DNA of 64,000 nucleotides from Polytrichum commune. Taxonomy: Eukaryota; Streptophyta; Polytrichopsida; Polytrichales; Polytrichaceae. The first letter of the stretch is position 1; every line of letters begins with the position of its first letter. The stretch is from NCBI GenBank assembly GCA_950295325.1, contig OX485804.1:1052001-1116000 (forward strand), written 5' to 3'. Positions 44,261 through 55,288 of this stretch are shown piece after piece. A program made the translations under genes and the position numbers. The notes below the pieces were generated by a model that was not told the origin of the DNA, ran no database searches, and was given only the letters and a program-made list of their open reading frames with translations.

Positions 44261-47200
44261 ATGGTGGGAGAGGGCATAGTGGTGGAGGCAAGAGCACCTG
44301 GAAAGGTGATCCTTAGCGGAGAGCATGCCGTAGTGCATGGGTCATCGGCCGTAGCCGCTTCCTTGGGCCTTTATGCAACTGCGTCGATTTCTAGCTGGCC
44401 TTCGGCAGGTACTTATTTATTTATTTCTATTCTTCTTTTAATTAATCTTGAGCTTTTATGGATTCAATCGATGGAGTGCGAGGACTTATGTATGTGTGAA
44501 GCTGACATTCTTTCTCTTTGTTGCATTGCAGGGACGGAGGATGTATGTGTGCTAGACCTTCCGCAGCTCGGCGTGTACTTCAAATGGCCCCTGAATGTGA
44601 TCGAAGAGATTGTGAATGTGGCCAACTTGTTGGACCCCAAGCCTTCGGAGGTGACATCATTTTCCGAGTCGGAGTTGCCGAAATTGTCTGCTTTTGTTGA
44701 ACAGCAGCTCACTTCGGACTCCGTTAAAGGAGCGGATGCGGCAGTTACAGCTTTTCTGTTTCTATATGCGTCGATAGTTGGGTGAGGATATTGAAATTTC
44801 ATCAAAAATTGCTGTCTTGAGAAAATTGGATCCAAAGCATTGGTGGTTATCTGGAGTAGGAGTTAGCCATGGTGCAGGAGATGATATTTAGTGGTGTCCG
44901 AATGGGTTTCTCTCCTTTCTGTGCTTGGGAGATTTTGGGTCTCTTTGTGGAATTGGAAATTCACGAGGGTACATGAACAAGGTCAAGCTGTGCATTAATG
45001 GTGTATGTAAAAGGGTCGACGTGGTAACAAGCAGAGAATGATGGGCTTTGGTCACCCAAGAAGAAATTAATTTGTCTGAATCGGGGATTTGTTCAACAAA
45101 GTTTTCACCTGATTTTGTAGCCAACAACTATTAGGGTGACAGTAGGTGCTAGCTTGCGAGGTTTTGGTTCTCCTGGTAGAATTTATAATTCATGAGGTTA
45201 GGTGAACCAGGTCAAGCTGTGCAAAAAAGGTGAATGCAAAGGGTCAACGTGTTAACAAGCAGAGAATGATGGGGTTTTCTGGTCACTCAAGCAGAACATG
45301 CTTTGTTTGAATTGGGGAATGAGCTACCAGAGTTTCCACCTCTTATTGCAGCCAGCAACTATCAGAGTGATTTGTGAGCTTCCAGTAGGTGCTGGCCTTG
45401 GTTCTTCTGCTTCCTACCGTATGGCTCTCACAACTCATCGTAGGCCTAATGTGTCCTTTATTTAAAAAATAAAAATAAGAATAAGAATGTGCTTGGGGGG
45501 TTCTCGTTCACCTGGTAGAATTAATAATTAATGAGGTTGTATGAAGCAGGCAAAATAGGGGAATTGCCAATGTGGCAACAAGCAGAGAGTGATGGGTTTT
45601 GGTCACCCAAGCAGAAAATGCTTTGTTTGAATTGGGGAATGGGCTAACAGAGTTTTCACCTCAGATTGCAGCCAGCAACTATCAGGGTGACATCTGAGCT
45701 TCCAGTAGGTGCTGGCTTGGGTTCCTCTGCTTCCTACTGTGTTGCTCTCACAGCTGCCCTCCTAGCCTTTGCTGGAGAGCTGGACTTGCCACAACAAACA
45801 GAGGCGAGAGAGGAGGACTATGGAAAGAACAAGACAATATGGCTTGACGTGAACGAGAAAAAGCTAGACTTAGTCAACAGGTGGGCATTTGAGGGGGAGC
45901 GCATTATGCATGGTCGTCCTTCAGGCATTGATAACACTGTGAGCACCTATGGTAAGATACTGGGGCACTATTATGACCTGCACTTTTCAAATGCACCAAG
46001 AGGGCGAAGAATAGACATTAGAGTTATCCTTTAACTCAATGGGACTTTTTGTGGGGAGTTGGTTCCTTGTGATTTTTCCCTATGTTGTTTTGCATACAAT
46101 ATCAATGAGTTTCTGTCCACTTGTGGTGCATGCTCGGAGGTAGTGTTTGGATTAAAATGAAGAGCAACCTATTTCGGTTCATTGAGGACCAAAGTCATTT
46201 TTAGCACCTCTTGGCATGCCAAAGTGAGTTTGATCTTGAATGAAACTATGTAGTATGTTCTTTGTTTAGACTTTCTCACTACCTCCAAACATGCACCAAA
46301 AACCAAAAACTGAACATGGAGGGTGTTTTATGCAAAACAACCAACTCCCAACCAGAAAGTCATGTTGAGTTAGAGGATACTCTATTTTGTTGGAGATGTG
46401 TATCTTGTGTAACTGGTCTAGTTATGTTAGATGGCTTTTGAATACACGCGCATCAAGGAGTTAATAAGAAGACGCGTACCCTCATATGACATTTCTAGAG
46501 TGAATCTGTCATTTTGTTTCAGGTTATGTGGTAAAATTTAAAGCTGGTCAGCTGACTCGTCTCCACACGTTGATGCCTATCCGGATGCTTCTAACCAATA
46601 CTAAAGTTGGAAGGAACACAAAAACTTTAGTGGCTGGAGTAGGGGAACGGGCCCTCCGTCACCCGGCGGCCATGAACGCTATTTTTAAGGCCATTGATGA
46701 AATATCGGAAGAAGTCGTAGCCATATTGTTAACCCCACCTCAAAAGGAGTCGGAGAATAATGCAAGTGCTGGCAAGAAGAAAGATGAGAAATGGTCAATG
46801 GTATCATCTGATGAGTGCGAGATTCGTGAGGTCCCAAGAACAATGGAGGAAATCAGGCTTGAAGAGCTGGTGGAGATGAACCAGGGATTGCTCCAAGGAA
46901 TTGGTGTTAGTCATCTTTGTATCGAATCAATTGTACAAACCACGTCTTCCTACAAACTGCACTCAAAGCTTACTGGAGCTGGCGGTGGTGGTTGTGTCTT
47001 GACACTTTTACCACAAAGTATCCTCAATTGCAGAGTCTTTGTTGAATACAAAGTGTGCATTCACATCCATTTGTTGCTTTCTTTCCTCATCTTGCACTTG
47101 CTGAGTTATTCTATCAATGGCCTTCAAAGATGAATAGAATAACCATGTGACATGTTTGTACAATAGTCATCCTGTAACTCAACATGAGTTTTGGTCGGGT

Positions 47201-47812
47201 GTTGGTTGATTTGTATCCAAGACCTTCCATGTTTGGTATGTTTTCGGTGCATGCATGGAGGTAGTGTGGATGTTTGAGCAAAGGACATTCTATATGGGCT
47301 CATTGAGGGTCAAACTCATTTTAGCATGCTAGGAGGTGCTAAAATAGGTAAGCCCTCAATAAACCGAAATATGTTGCTCTATATTCAAATGCAAAACACT
47401 ACCTCCAAGCATACACCACGAGTAGAAAATCAACCAATGGGGAATCATAGGGAACCAACTCCCAACGAAATGTCCCATCGAGTTAAAGGATAACTTTATT
47501 AGCGTCAGCTTATTTTATTTAGTTGGCAAGCTTTGCATCCAAGATGTCGAACTCAGATAGATTGGCACTATCCTTATTTCTTTGATTGTGTCTGAGTCAT
47601 CATTATTTGATGGAACAAGTCTATTCTGTTTTAAAGGCAGGAAACATCTTTTATTGCACATGGGAAGTGGTATCCTTGACATGGTTTTAGAATTGCCCTC
47701 GGCATCAGTGGAATTAGTGAAAGTGGACTTGGAGGGCAAGGGATTTTCTTGTTTTGAAGCGGTAATTGGTGGCAATGGGGTTCAAATCAGTTGCCGAACT
47801 CAGTCAGATTAA
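44261..47812 (+). CDS. MVK: Mevalonate kinase (GHMP kinase), five exons
   Basis: Phosphorylates mevalonate to mevalonate-5-phosphate in the cytosolic isoprenoid pathway. Exons: 44261-44408, 44532-44781, 45665-45951, 46523-47017 and 47691-47812, all GT-AG with matching phases, giving 433 residues. Seen: APGKVILSGEHAVVHG at 12-27 (Lys15, Glu21 and His22 near the substrate), the GHMP ATP loop PVGAGLGSSA at 146-155, SGIDNT with the catalytic Asp222, and the third GHMP motif LTGAGGGGC at about 378-386. The C-terminus FSCFEAVIGGNGVQ is typical. The protein is about 45 residues longer than flowering-plant enzymes, largely from a Lys/Ser/Glu-rich insertion (KESENNASAGKKKDEKW) in exon 4. An upstream in-frame Met at 44249 is possible; I prefer 44261. 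Intron 2 contains two decayed copies of the exon 3 start, and introns 3 and 4 each carry a MITE. Confidence 0.95.
44890..45770 (+). repeat. Tandem triplication covering part of MVK intron 2 and the start of exon 3
   Basis: Three units share the order AACAAGCAGAGAATGATGGG, GGTCACCCAAGCAGAA, TTTGAATTGGGGAATG, GTTTTCACCT, then the exon 3 start CCAGCAACTATCAG. The exon-start copies lie at 45121, 45352 and 45672 (the last is real). In unit 2 the reading LQPATIRV..LPVGAGLGSSAS stays open past the ATP loop, but the CAG acceptor of the real exon is changed to CTT. Unit 1 has a deletion within the exon piece. Confidence 0.85.
46021..46382. mobile_element. MITE in MVK intron 3
   Basis: Inverted ends of about 45 bp: GAGTTATCCTTTAACTCAAT at the left, and the inverse of GAGTATCCTCTAACTCAAC at the right, with TA on both sides (46019-46020, 46383-46384). 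Inner arms also pair (GGGAGTTGGTT with AACCAACTCCC; CGGAGGTAGTG with CACTACCTCC), so almost all of it folds back. A TA target points to a Stowaway or Tc1/mariner-type MITE. Confidence 0.8.
47166..47494. mobile_element. Second copy of the same MITE, in MVK intron 4
   Basis: About 330 bp with ends GTCATCCTGTAACTCAACAT and the inverse of GTTATCCTTTAACTCGATG. Central blocks match the intron 3 copy (GGTGCATGCATGGAGGTAGTG; ACTACCTCCAAGCATACACC). TA is clear only at the left (47164-47165). Confidence 0.75.
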
Positions 47813-49092
47813 ACATGAAATCTCGCTACGGTCCGGAGGGGTTGGGGAGATTCTGGTGTTATTATAGCAATCTGGGCGTGCCACTTGACGCTTGTTATGA
47901 AGGGACAAGCGATAAGCATATTGCACATAACTGAAGTTCTATTTCTGAGATGCAGCTGCAAATTCAAGCCCAGGTGACAATTTTATCTTCGGTCTTCTTG
48001 AAAATTGTGATTGTGGAAGATGGAGAATGATTCATATTTTTGGGTGGAAAAATCACCTGAATTATTTTGTAGATTACAGGTGGTAATTGGCCTGCATTTG
48101 AAAGGCCCGCACTTTGTATCAAGGCATCCAATGTGCTATATACCTGGTTGTCAGGGTAAGGTGCTGTATATCGGATGGCTTCTGTGATATAGCAATAGGT
48201 ATTTTATGAATGATGTTCAAGAAGAAAATCATTCTTAATTTTTTGGTTTTTTATCAATACAGGATTGGTCAATGGTGTTGCTCCCTGCTTCCTGTTCAGT
48301 TTGCGCATTTGTAGAGTGTTCTCTACTTGTACTTCTGACTCTGTGTTCCACAGATTTCTAGGTGGGGATATGTACCTTGAAAATAAAATAAAATATTGGA
48401 ACCTGAAAGGAATGTTGGTTACAGAGATTAGTACTTGCCTTGAATGTGAAAAGTCACCCAGGCCACACACATGACAACACTATACTTTATCAGATGTTTG
48501 TTAAAAGTAGTTTCATGGTGATGTGGGCATGCCTGCAGTACTGATTCTATCTCTGGCTTTGCACAAGCAAATAAATTGGCACCATTTGTCAACATCAGAT
48601 CATGCTAAGAAAACCTGTGTATATTCACATACTCCATCGAAGGTAACTGCCCAGCCTGGGCAACCCCTACCACCATGCTTGTCTTCCTCTTTTTTGTCCT
48701 TCCAGGATAAGCTTTCTGCACATGATTTACCTCCTCTCATCCTTGAGAGAGATCCATGGGCAGTATTTAGTTGCTGCTCCACATTGACCCAGACTTTGCA
48801 ATGTGTTCCTCAAAACTGGTAAAATATTGCTCCGTTTGAGAACACTATGGTGTATTTGGAGTCGTCTGTTTTTCATAGTCCGGTTGCTGCTGCCCTTGAC
48901 TTCGAAGTATATTGGACCTCTAAGATTATGCATGAATGTTGTCACTTATAGAGTCTTGAGAATAAATTGGGGATGAGGTTCTCAGGCCATACACAGAATT
49001 GCACCTGTGCCCTCCACAGAAAGGAATGAAAGTGAAACCTGGAGTTGAAAGAAGACACCACATTGAATCTGGTTTAGTGGTATCTGAGATAT
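47813..49092. other. Spacer between convergent MVK and kinesin genes
   Basis: Stop codons of the two genes face each other 1.28 kb apart, so the region holds both 3' UTRs. No further gene was recognised. Confidence 0.45.
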
Positions 49093-52000
49093 TCAACATG
49101 GGGTTCTGTGCAAGTTTCTCTTTGTAAAGAGATCATCAAGCACTTTCATCCCTTTCAGTACACGGGCTGCAGAGTTTGCCATGAGTTGGTATCCTGTAAC
49201 TACTTCAAGCTTCCGCTTCTCCTACAAAAAAGAATTGAGAATGTCAACTAATATGAATTCTTGCACCATCATTAAGATCTCCCAGCTTGTTTGTAATGGG
49301 TTAACAGTTCAAACAAGTCACCTGATCTTACATACCTACAATGTTGTGGATAGGATAGGAAAGACCATAATGATGGCAACAGGGGTGTGGGCTGCTTTTG
49401 ACAACTGGTTTTACATGTCTGGAATGAGTTTCAGATTGTCAATAATATTAGTTACTTGTTCTACATGGCTAAGATATGAAAAGCATACCGCTTGAAGTTT
49501 GTCAAGGTAGCGCCGCCTATATGCTCGCTGAATTATACGTGCTGCAAAATCCTGCACATAAAAGGAATGATTTCTTGTGCTACTGTGCTGTGATGTAACT
49601 TAGGGGATGTAGCAATTTAGCCTGGGTCTCCTCCGAGGATGGAATATATTGAATTAAAGCAGTAAAATGCAATAAAAACTTTGAGGTGAAGATTGGGAAA
49701 AGAAAAATTCAGCACCTTGGCAAGTCCTGCATTCAAAACATGGAGGGGTCCAGGAATGATGTTCAAGTGAGTTCCCATCTTCAACCTTGTCAGCTCAGCC
49801 TGTAGGTTCTCTATTCTCTGCTCTCCAATGGACATATATAGGAGCCATCACAATATTCACGTCAGTTTGCACCTGGAAATAATGACTCATCCAGGGAGTG
49901 CATATTGAAGGGATTTCCTAACTTTATGCTTCAAATTTTTCGGTATTCTCTGCATGTTGTGAATCTAAGTTCAGTTGCATTCCTGATGCCGTGTCTGTTA
50001 AGAAGAGGGAGGAATATCACTGTAATCTTAATGGTTTAGGCTTAGGAGAATTTGTGCAGGGTTCTAATTGATATAGGGATTGAATATAGGGATTCTATTT
50101 GAGCAGGGTAGGGATTGGTACACTGCATGAATGGAATAGCTCGGTGTTGCTGATGATTTTACCGAGTACCACTAAGCGTAGATTTTTGTGATGTGCAAAG
50201 CTTCCATTGTCAATGGGGTTAAGCCACAAGGCCAAGAAGTGGTCCAATGTGAATGGGACTGGGAAACTCTCTAATTTGAAATAAGAGAGCTCCGATAGCA
50301 ATGTTGTGCAGGTCTAGAGGAGTTTATGTGGCACTAACCACCCATGAGCTAAGGACCCAGCCATGAGCTATGGAGAGGAGGCTTGAGAAAAACCACACGA
50401 GGGTAATGCAAATTGAACAACCTCTTGCTCCCCTCCACTTCTATAGCTCCCCCCATGCCTCTAGTTTCTAATTCAAAAGGGGGTTTCCCAGTCCCATTCA
50501 CATTGGACCACTCTAGGTATTGTAACGTGACCCCACTCACACGGAAGCTTTCCACGTCACAAGCTTGCATAAGGCCACTGAGGCAGCTCAATATGCAGCT
50601 TCAGGATTCTACCTTGAGAAACTTGGTACTGTGTTTTGTGAGAGTGAAATATATTGTGTTTTTTTCTTGCAGACAAACCTTCTGATGGCTGTCAGTTGCA
50701 GTGCTTCTTACATTCTCCAGCCTGCACACTCCAACAGCAGAGTTGCAAGTCTCTAAGTCTCCCACCAGTTTGAAATCAAAGCTTCATCTATGCTTTTACT
50801 CAAACAACCCCATCACATGGGCATCTATATATTCCAGTTATTGTAGCAACTCGACTCTTTGGACGAAAACCACTTGTAGCTTATAAAATGTGGATGCACC
50901 TGTTTTTCCAGCTCTCATCCTTAACCCGGAGTTGCTCCATAAATTTCTTGTTGAACTTGTTCTGCTCTTCCCGCAGTAACTCCACCTGCCTTGCCTTCTC
51001 TGCCAAGCTCTGTCTCGCTTGTAGCAGTTGCTCATCTTTCGACAACATGGACGCCTGCAATACCTTGAACTCAGAGACTCAATGCAGTCTCTAAATCCAG
51101 GTGTGTCTTGGTATTGATATGGTAGCTTCAGGAGATATAGCAAATATATCCTGAGCTGCAATTTATGAATTTATTGCATAAGGACAAATGGATACCTCAA
51201 GATGTTGTAGTTTCTCATCTTGCAAATCGAGCGTCTCCTGAAGATTTCTGGTGAGAACCCTGAATTCCTCTTCCACATTGACTATGGCCCTGGTGGCTAC
51301 CTTCATGGCCTGCTCATGTGTCGCAGGATTTTCAGGAGTTCAATGCACTACCAATGAAACAGTGGAAATTTGCAAGTTCATCCTGTCAGACGATGGTATC
51401 TATTACATATCAGAAGGTGGTGATGACGATGAGCTTACTCTTGAGCCAAAGTGCAGGGATGATAGGGACTCCTGCAGATACTCACTGCAAGGGGCAATGT
51501 TGATCACTAATGATGTCTTGGCATTTCCTGTCCATCAAACGGATTCCTCTTAAGCCTTGCATGCTACCGTGTCTATGACTCGACAAAATACTTTCGAAGA
51601 AGAAATCATATGAAATGAAAGACGCAAATCTCGAAGAGATGCACAATTGAAGGTGCAAGGTCAGGAGCATATATATAAAGGATCAACTACCTCCAAGTGA
51701 TTCTTGAAGTAGCCTGGTGAGCTTGGAGTCGCGGAACGGCACGTGGGTCATGTTTGGGTCTGCCCTCGCACTGATACATTTGCCTGCACATAATAATTAG
51801 ACTCTGAGGATTTCAAGAATGAGGACACCTCACTCAAAGCTGGACCTGGAATTGCAAAAGGATTGACATGCATTGGGGATTCAATGTAAGTACCTAGGCA
51901 CGTGAGAGACAAGTTCACGCTCATTGCTTCACTTGCTCGAATGCCTTCTGAACCTGCCAAACACCTGATCTTGTTTATTACCCGTGCCAATGAGGAAATC

Positions 52001-55000
52001 CTGACTATGTTCATTGAGACTTCACTTGACACCTATTACCACCAATTGTCACTCAAGTTCTGATGATTTGTAATACAAGTGTATACAAGTGTATACACAA
52101 TAAAGAAGTATGATTCTATCAAACCGCCACATAGCATTTATATTTGTTGCAGATTTTGACACTCGTTTGGGAGCAGAGTAATTAAGTCAATGTAAAGTGC
52201 ATTCTGCTTACCGCTCTTCTTCAAACGCTCGGAACCAGCTAGATCAACGAGAAAAAGCTTCCCCACGAGAACCCTGAAATTTCAAGGCATCATGGGCTTG
52301 AGTGGGTCTTCCATTTTAAAATGGAAAACAGTAGATGATAGCAAAGTCGAACTCCCAGAAAGGGGGTCGACCTACATATCCTGAGTCTCCCTGTGCAGTG
52401 GTTTAGCTCAAAACAGAGTTTGCTGCAGTGAAATTCTTTCAGTTTCGGAGCAGTACCTTTCACTCTCTAAGAAGCAAGAAGAGATTCGCCTCCTCTCCGC
52501 CAATCCAGCCTTCTGTTCGGCTGTTTGGTACTTCGCCTTCTTCTCCACCGTGAGAATCACAATGGTATGACTTCGAGACGAATGTGCATTCTGCAGACCG
52601 CATGCGCAACATGAGCATTGTTTTTTTGAATTTCAATCAATTGAATAATAGTTTTGTAAAGGTAGCTTTCAGGCTCAAAATTGTATGTACCAGCTTCGTG
52701 AAAGCGAAGCACCGATTCCTGTCACCAAGCATCAAAAGCTTCATAGCATCCTCCACCGACGTCACTTGGATCTGTCGTAACCCAAGTATCAATCATGTTA
52801 GTAGAGCTTCTTGACATAATATAAAGTCAAGCACTCCTGGTTCGCTGAAATTGCATATCAGCGCTGCAATAAAGAGATTATAATCTGGTTGTAGTACCTC
52901 TTCGACACCCGACACATAGACTCCATTGTCGCCTTCTCGAATCTGCATGTTGCAGCTCTCAGGGCGCAGCAGATCTTGTATCTGCAACAACCACCCATTC
53001 CAAAATTACCACATCAATAAAAAACACCACTTTGCAACACAAATTTTAAAAGATAAACACCGCCCCCCCCAATTTAAAAGAGGGTGAATGAAATCATGGT
53101 GGAACCTGCTCCATGTAGATCTGGATGTAGGACATGGACACATGGTACTCGCAGTCCCTGTCCGCATCCGCTCTTTCAAAAATCTCCGCCGCCGACCTTG
53201 GAATGAGACCTGGACACATAGACGACCTTGGGTTGGAATGAGCTGGACATTTCTTGGTACAAAATTTCTCCATTGAGGTAAACTTAGTACATCATCAAGG
53301 ATATCATAGGATTAGGGCTACCCACCTCCCACTGCGGTGATGCCGCCGCCAGTGGAAAGCTTGTCCGAAAGAGTGTATGTCTTGCCAGCACCAGTCTGAC
53401 CGTATGCCATAATTGTTCCGTTGTACCCATTGAGCACATCCTGCCATGAGGAAGCCTTAAAATATGTCAAACTTCGGCGCTCATAAGTGTTAACAGATCG
53501 CAGGATGTAGCATATACATTCTGAGTATCCTACATCTAGATCTACATGTAACATACACATCTGTGTTGATCTAATCAGGTATGGATTTGCACAATGTCGG
53601 AGGGAAGCTAACAATATTGGTGTGGGATCATGTTTTGGTATGTACAAGAACAACAGCGCGGGCGGCCATGTTGTAAACATCGACTTGCAGAGCAGTCGAT
53701 GGTAGGACGGCATCGAACTGAAACTCGGTGAAATCCACAAAGCTTCCCCTGCACATATCCAGCACAGTTTTGTTTGCCAGCCCATAAACCTCAGGTGGGT
53801 AGACATGAGACACATACCCTTGCATCAAAATCCTTCCCATTAGGTATGAAGAACACAACATTGGAGCGAGTCAAATTGGATGTCTGTGCATGCAGGGGAT
53901 AGAACGCACTTGCGCCGCAGGATGACTGTGTTCTTGTCGGTGTCCAAGAAGATGAAGGGAGCGCCATCCTCTTCCTTCTGCTCCGCCCGGGTGGGCGGCC
54001 TAACCCTCACTGTCACTCGCACTCGCTCTGCAGCCACCGATTACGAGGTATGTCTTTAAGATACATTTCTCCGACCACACATCGCCTCAAATTTCTCGAG
54101 GCAACTCAAGCTATCCAGAATGGTTGTGTAATACATATTACAAGTTAGTAACATATTCAACATTAAAAATGAGGCTTGACATTGAGTAGCTTTCCCAGTA
54201 GAACTACGACAAGAACTTGCATGGTTATAGAGTTACATGGCAAGTGTAGGTGACGTTTGCGGCATGTGCATTTGAGCTCGCTTCGGAAGGTTATTACATG
54301 GCGTGGTTCCGTGTAATTTACACAATAGAACTGGGAATAGAAAATGCACCACCACTGTCTGTGATACATACTACAAGCCGTTGACATACTCAGAAAGATG
54401 AGACTCGACCAATAACCCAACATTGAGTAGCTAACTACAACAGAGAACTGTGACAAGAAGGAGCATGGTGATAGAGTAGTGACAAAAATGTTTGCACATG
54501 AAAGTGGCAAGTGGAGGTGAAGCTCAAAGAATGTTCATTTGAGCTTGCTTTGGAGGATTTCTCCGGGATCATTGCATGTGCTCGACTCAAGTAGATCCAG
54601 ATTTCAGACCACAATTTGGAGTGGCTTCATGAAATTCTCTCCACAGAATTGAATTAGAGACTATTGCAATACCACTGTCTGTGATACATACTTCAAGCCG
54701 TTGATATATTCAGATAGATTAGACTCGACCATATCTCCTTGACCCAACATTGAGTAGCTGCCAAAATAGAACTGCGACAAGGAGGATCATGGTGACAGAG
54801 TAGTGACAGTAAGATTTTTCACATGAAGTGGCAAGTGGAGGTGAAGCTTGCAGGATGTTCAATTGAGATTGCATGTGCATCAAGTAGATCCAAACTTCTA
54901 TTTCAGACCACCATTTGGAGTGGTTCCGTGGAATTTACGCAACAGAAATGGGGATGGGAAGAGAAATTGCACTACCACTGTCTGGGTCTCCGAATGAAGG

Positions 55001-55243
55001 ACGCGGCCGCTTGTTGTCCGGGTTGGCGATGGGCAGCTTGGAGTCCATGCTCAGGACGCCGCGCTCCCGCGGGCACTTGCGTCTCTTGGTCCCCGTGAGG
55101 TTGGCCGCCGACTGACGCAGCAACGTCTGCTCGAGCAGGATCTTGTCGATGGGCAGGGACGACATATTGCTGCTGCCGCCAGCCGCCGCCGTAGTGGGCG
55201 GCATGCTGGACGTTGAAGCACCTGCTGCAGCAGCGGCGGCCAT
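49093..55243 (-). CDS. Kinesin motor protein with coiled coil and IQ-like tail, about 17 exons
   Basis: Microtubule motor. Exons (minus): 54976-55243, 53910-54027, 53646-53748, 53326-53440, 53106-53209, 52898-52981, 52691-52771, 52457-52590, 52212-52273, 51894-51953, 51691-51783, 51439-51527, 51196-51309, 50900-51054, about 49716-49820, 49489-49551 and 49093-49221. Phases close through exon 14. Motor signs: [11 protein letters not shown], the P loop GQTGAGKT (177-184), switch I NAHSSRSH (292-299), switch II DLAGSE (346-351), and [19 protein letters not shown]. The neck reads [14 protein letters not shown], close to the ungrouped (KIN-U/ARK) kinesins. The tail is a Glu/Gln/Lys-rich coiled coil, then [14 protein letters not shown] (IQ-like), and no armadillo repeats. 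The exon 14 to 15 phase does not fit, so a small exon between 49820 and 50900 was probably missed. The first 89 residues are Ala/Ser-rich. An upstream in-frame Met at 55288 is also possible. Confidence 0.9.
50200..50570. mobile_element. Foldback/MITE in kinesin intron 14
   Basis: Arms at about 50200-50282 and 50465-50570 are inverse copies: GTGGTCCAATGTGAATGGGA with CTGGGAAAC beside it, and AAGCTTCC near the outer ends. Gaps and mismatches are present. Non-coding. It lies in the interval where a small exon of the kinesin may be missing. Confidence 0.7.
54128..54990. repeat. Three tandem units in kinesin intron 1 that copy the exon 1 donor
   Basis: Each unit has GATACATACTACAAGCCGTT (variants near 54128, 54363 and 54683), AACATTGAGTAGCT, GAACTGCGACAAG, GGCAAGTGGAGGTGA, TTTGGAGTGG and then ACCACTGTCT at 54351, 54671 and 54974. 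The last is the true exon 1 end with its donor (minus strand AGACAGTG|GTAGTG). The two intronic copies keep AGACAGTG|GT. Period about 300-320 bp. Confidence 0.8.
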
Positions 55244-55288
55244 GGTGCTATTGCTGCACCGGACCTCTTCATTCGCAAACAGCGTCAA

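Noticed and set aside
45352-45460. Functional alternative exon in MVK intron 2
   Set aside because: The in-frame acceptor is mutated (CAG to CTT) and the open frame ends without a matching donor; kept as a duplication finding only.
49093-55243. Armadillo-repeat kinesin (ARK)
   Set aside because: Motor and neck resemble ungrouped kinesins, but the tail ends after the IQ-like segment and no armadillo repeats are encoded downstream.
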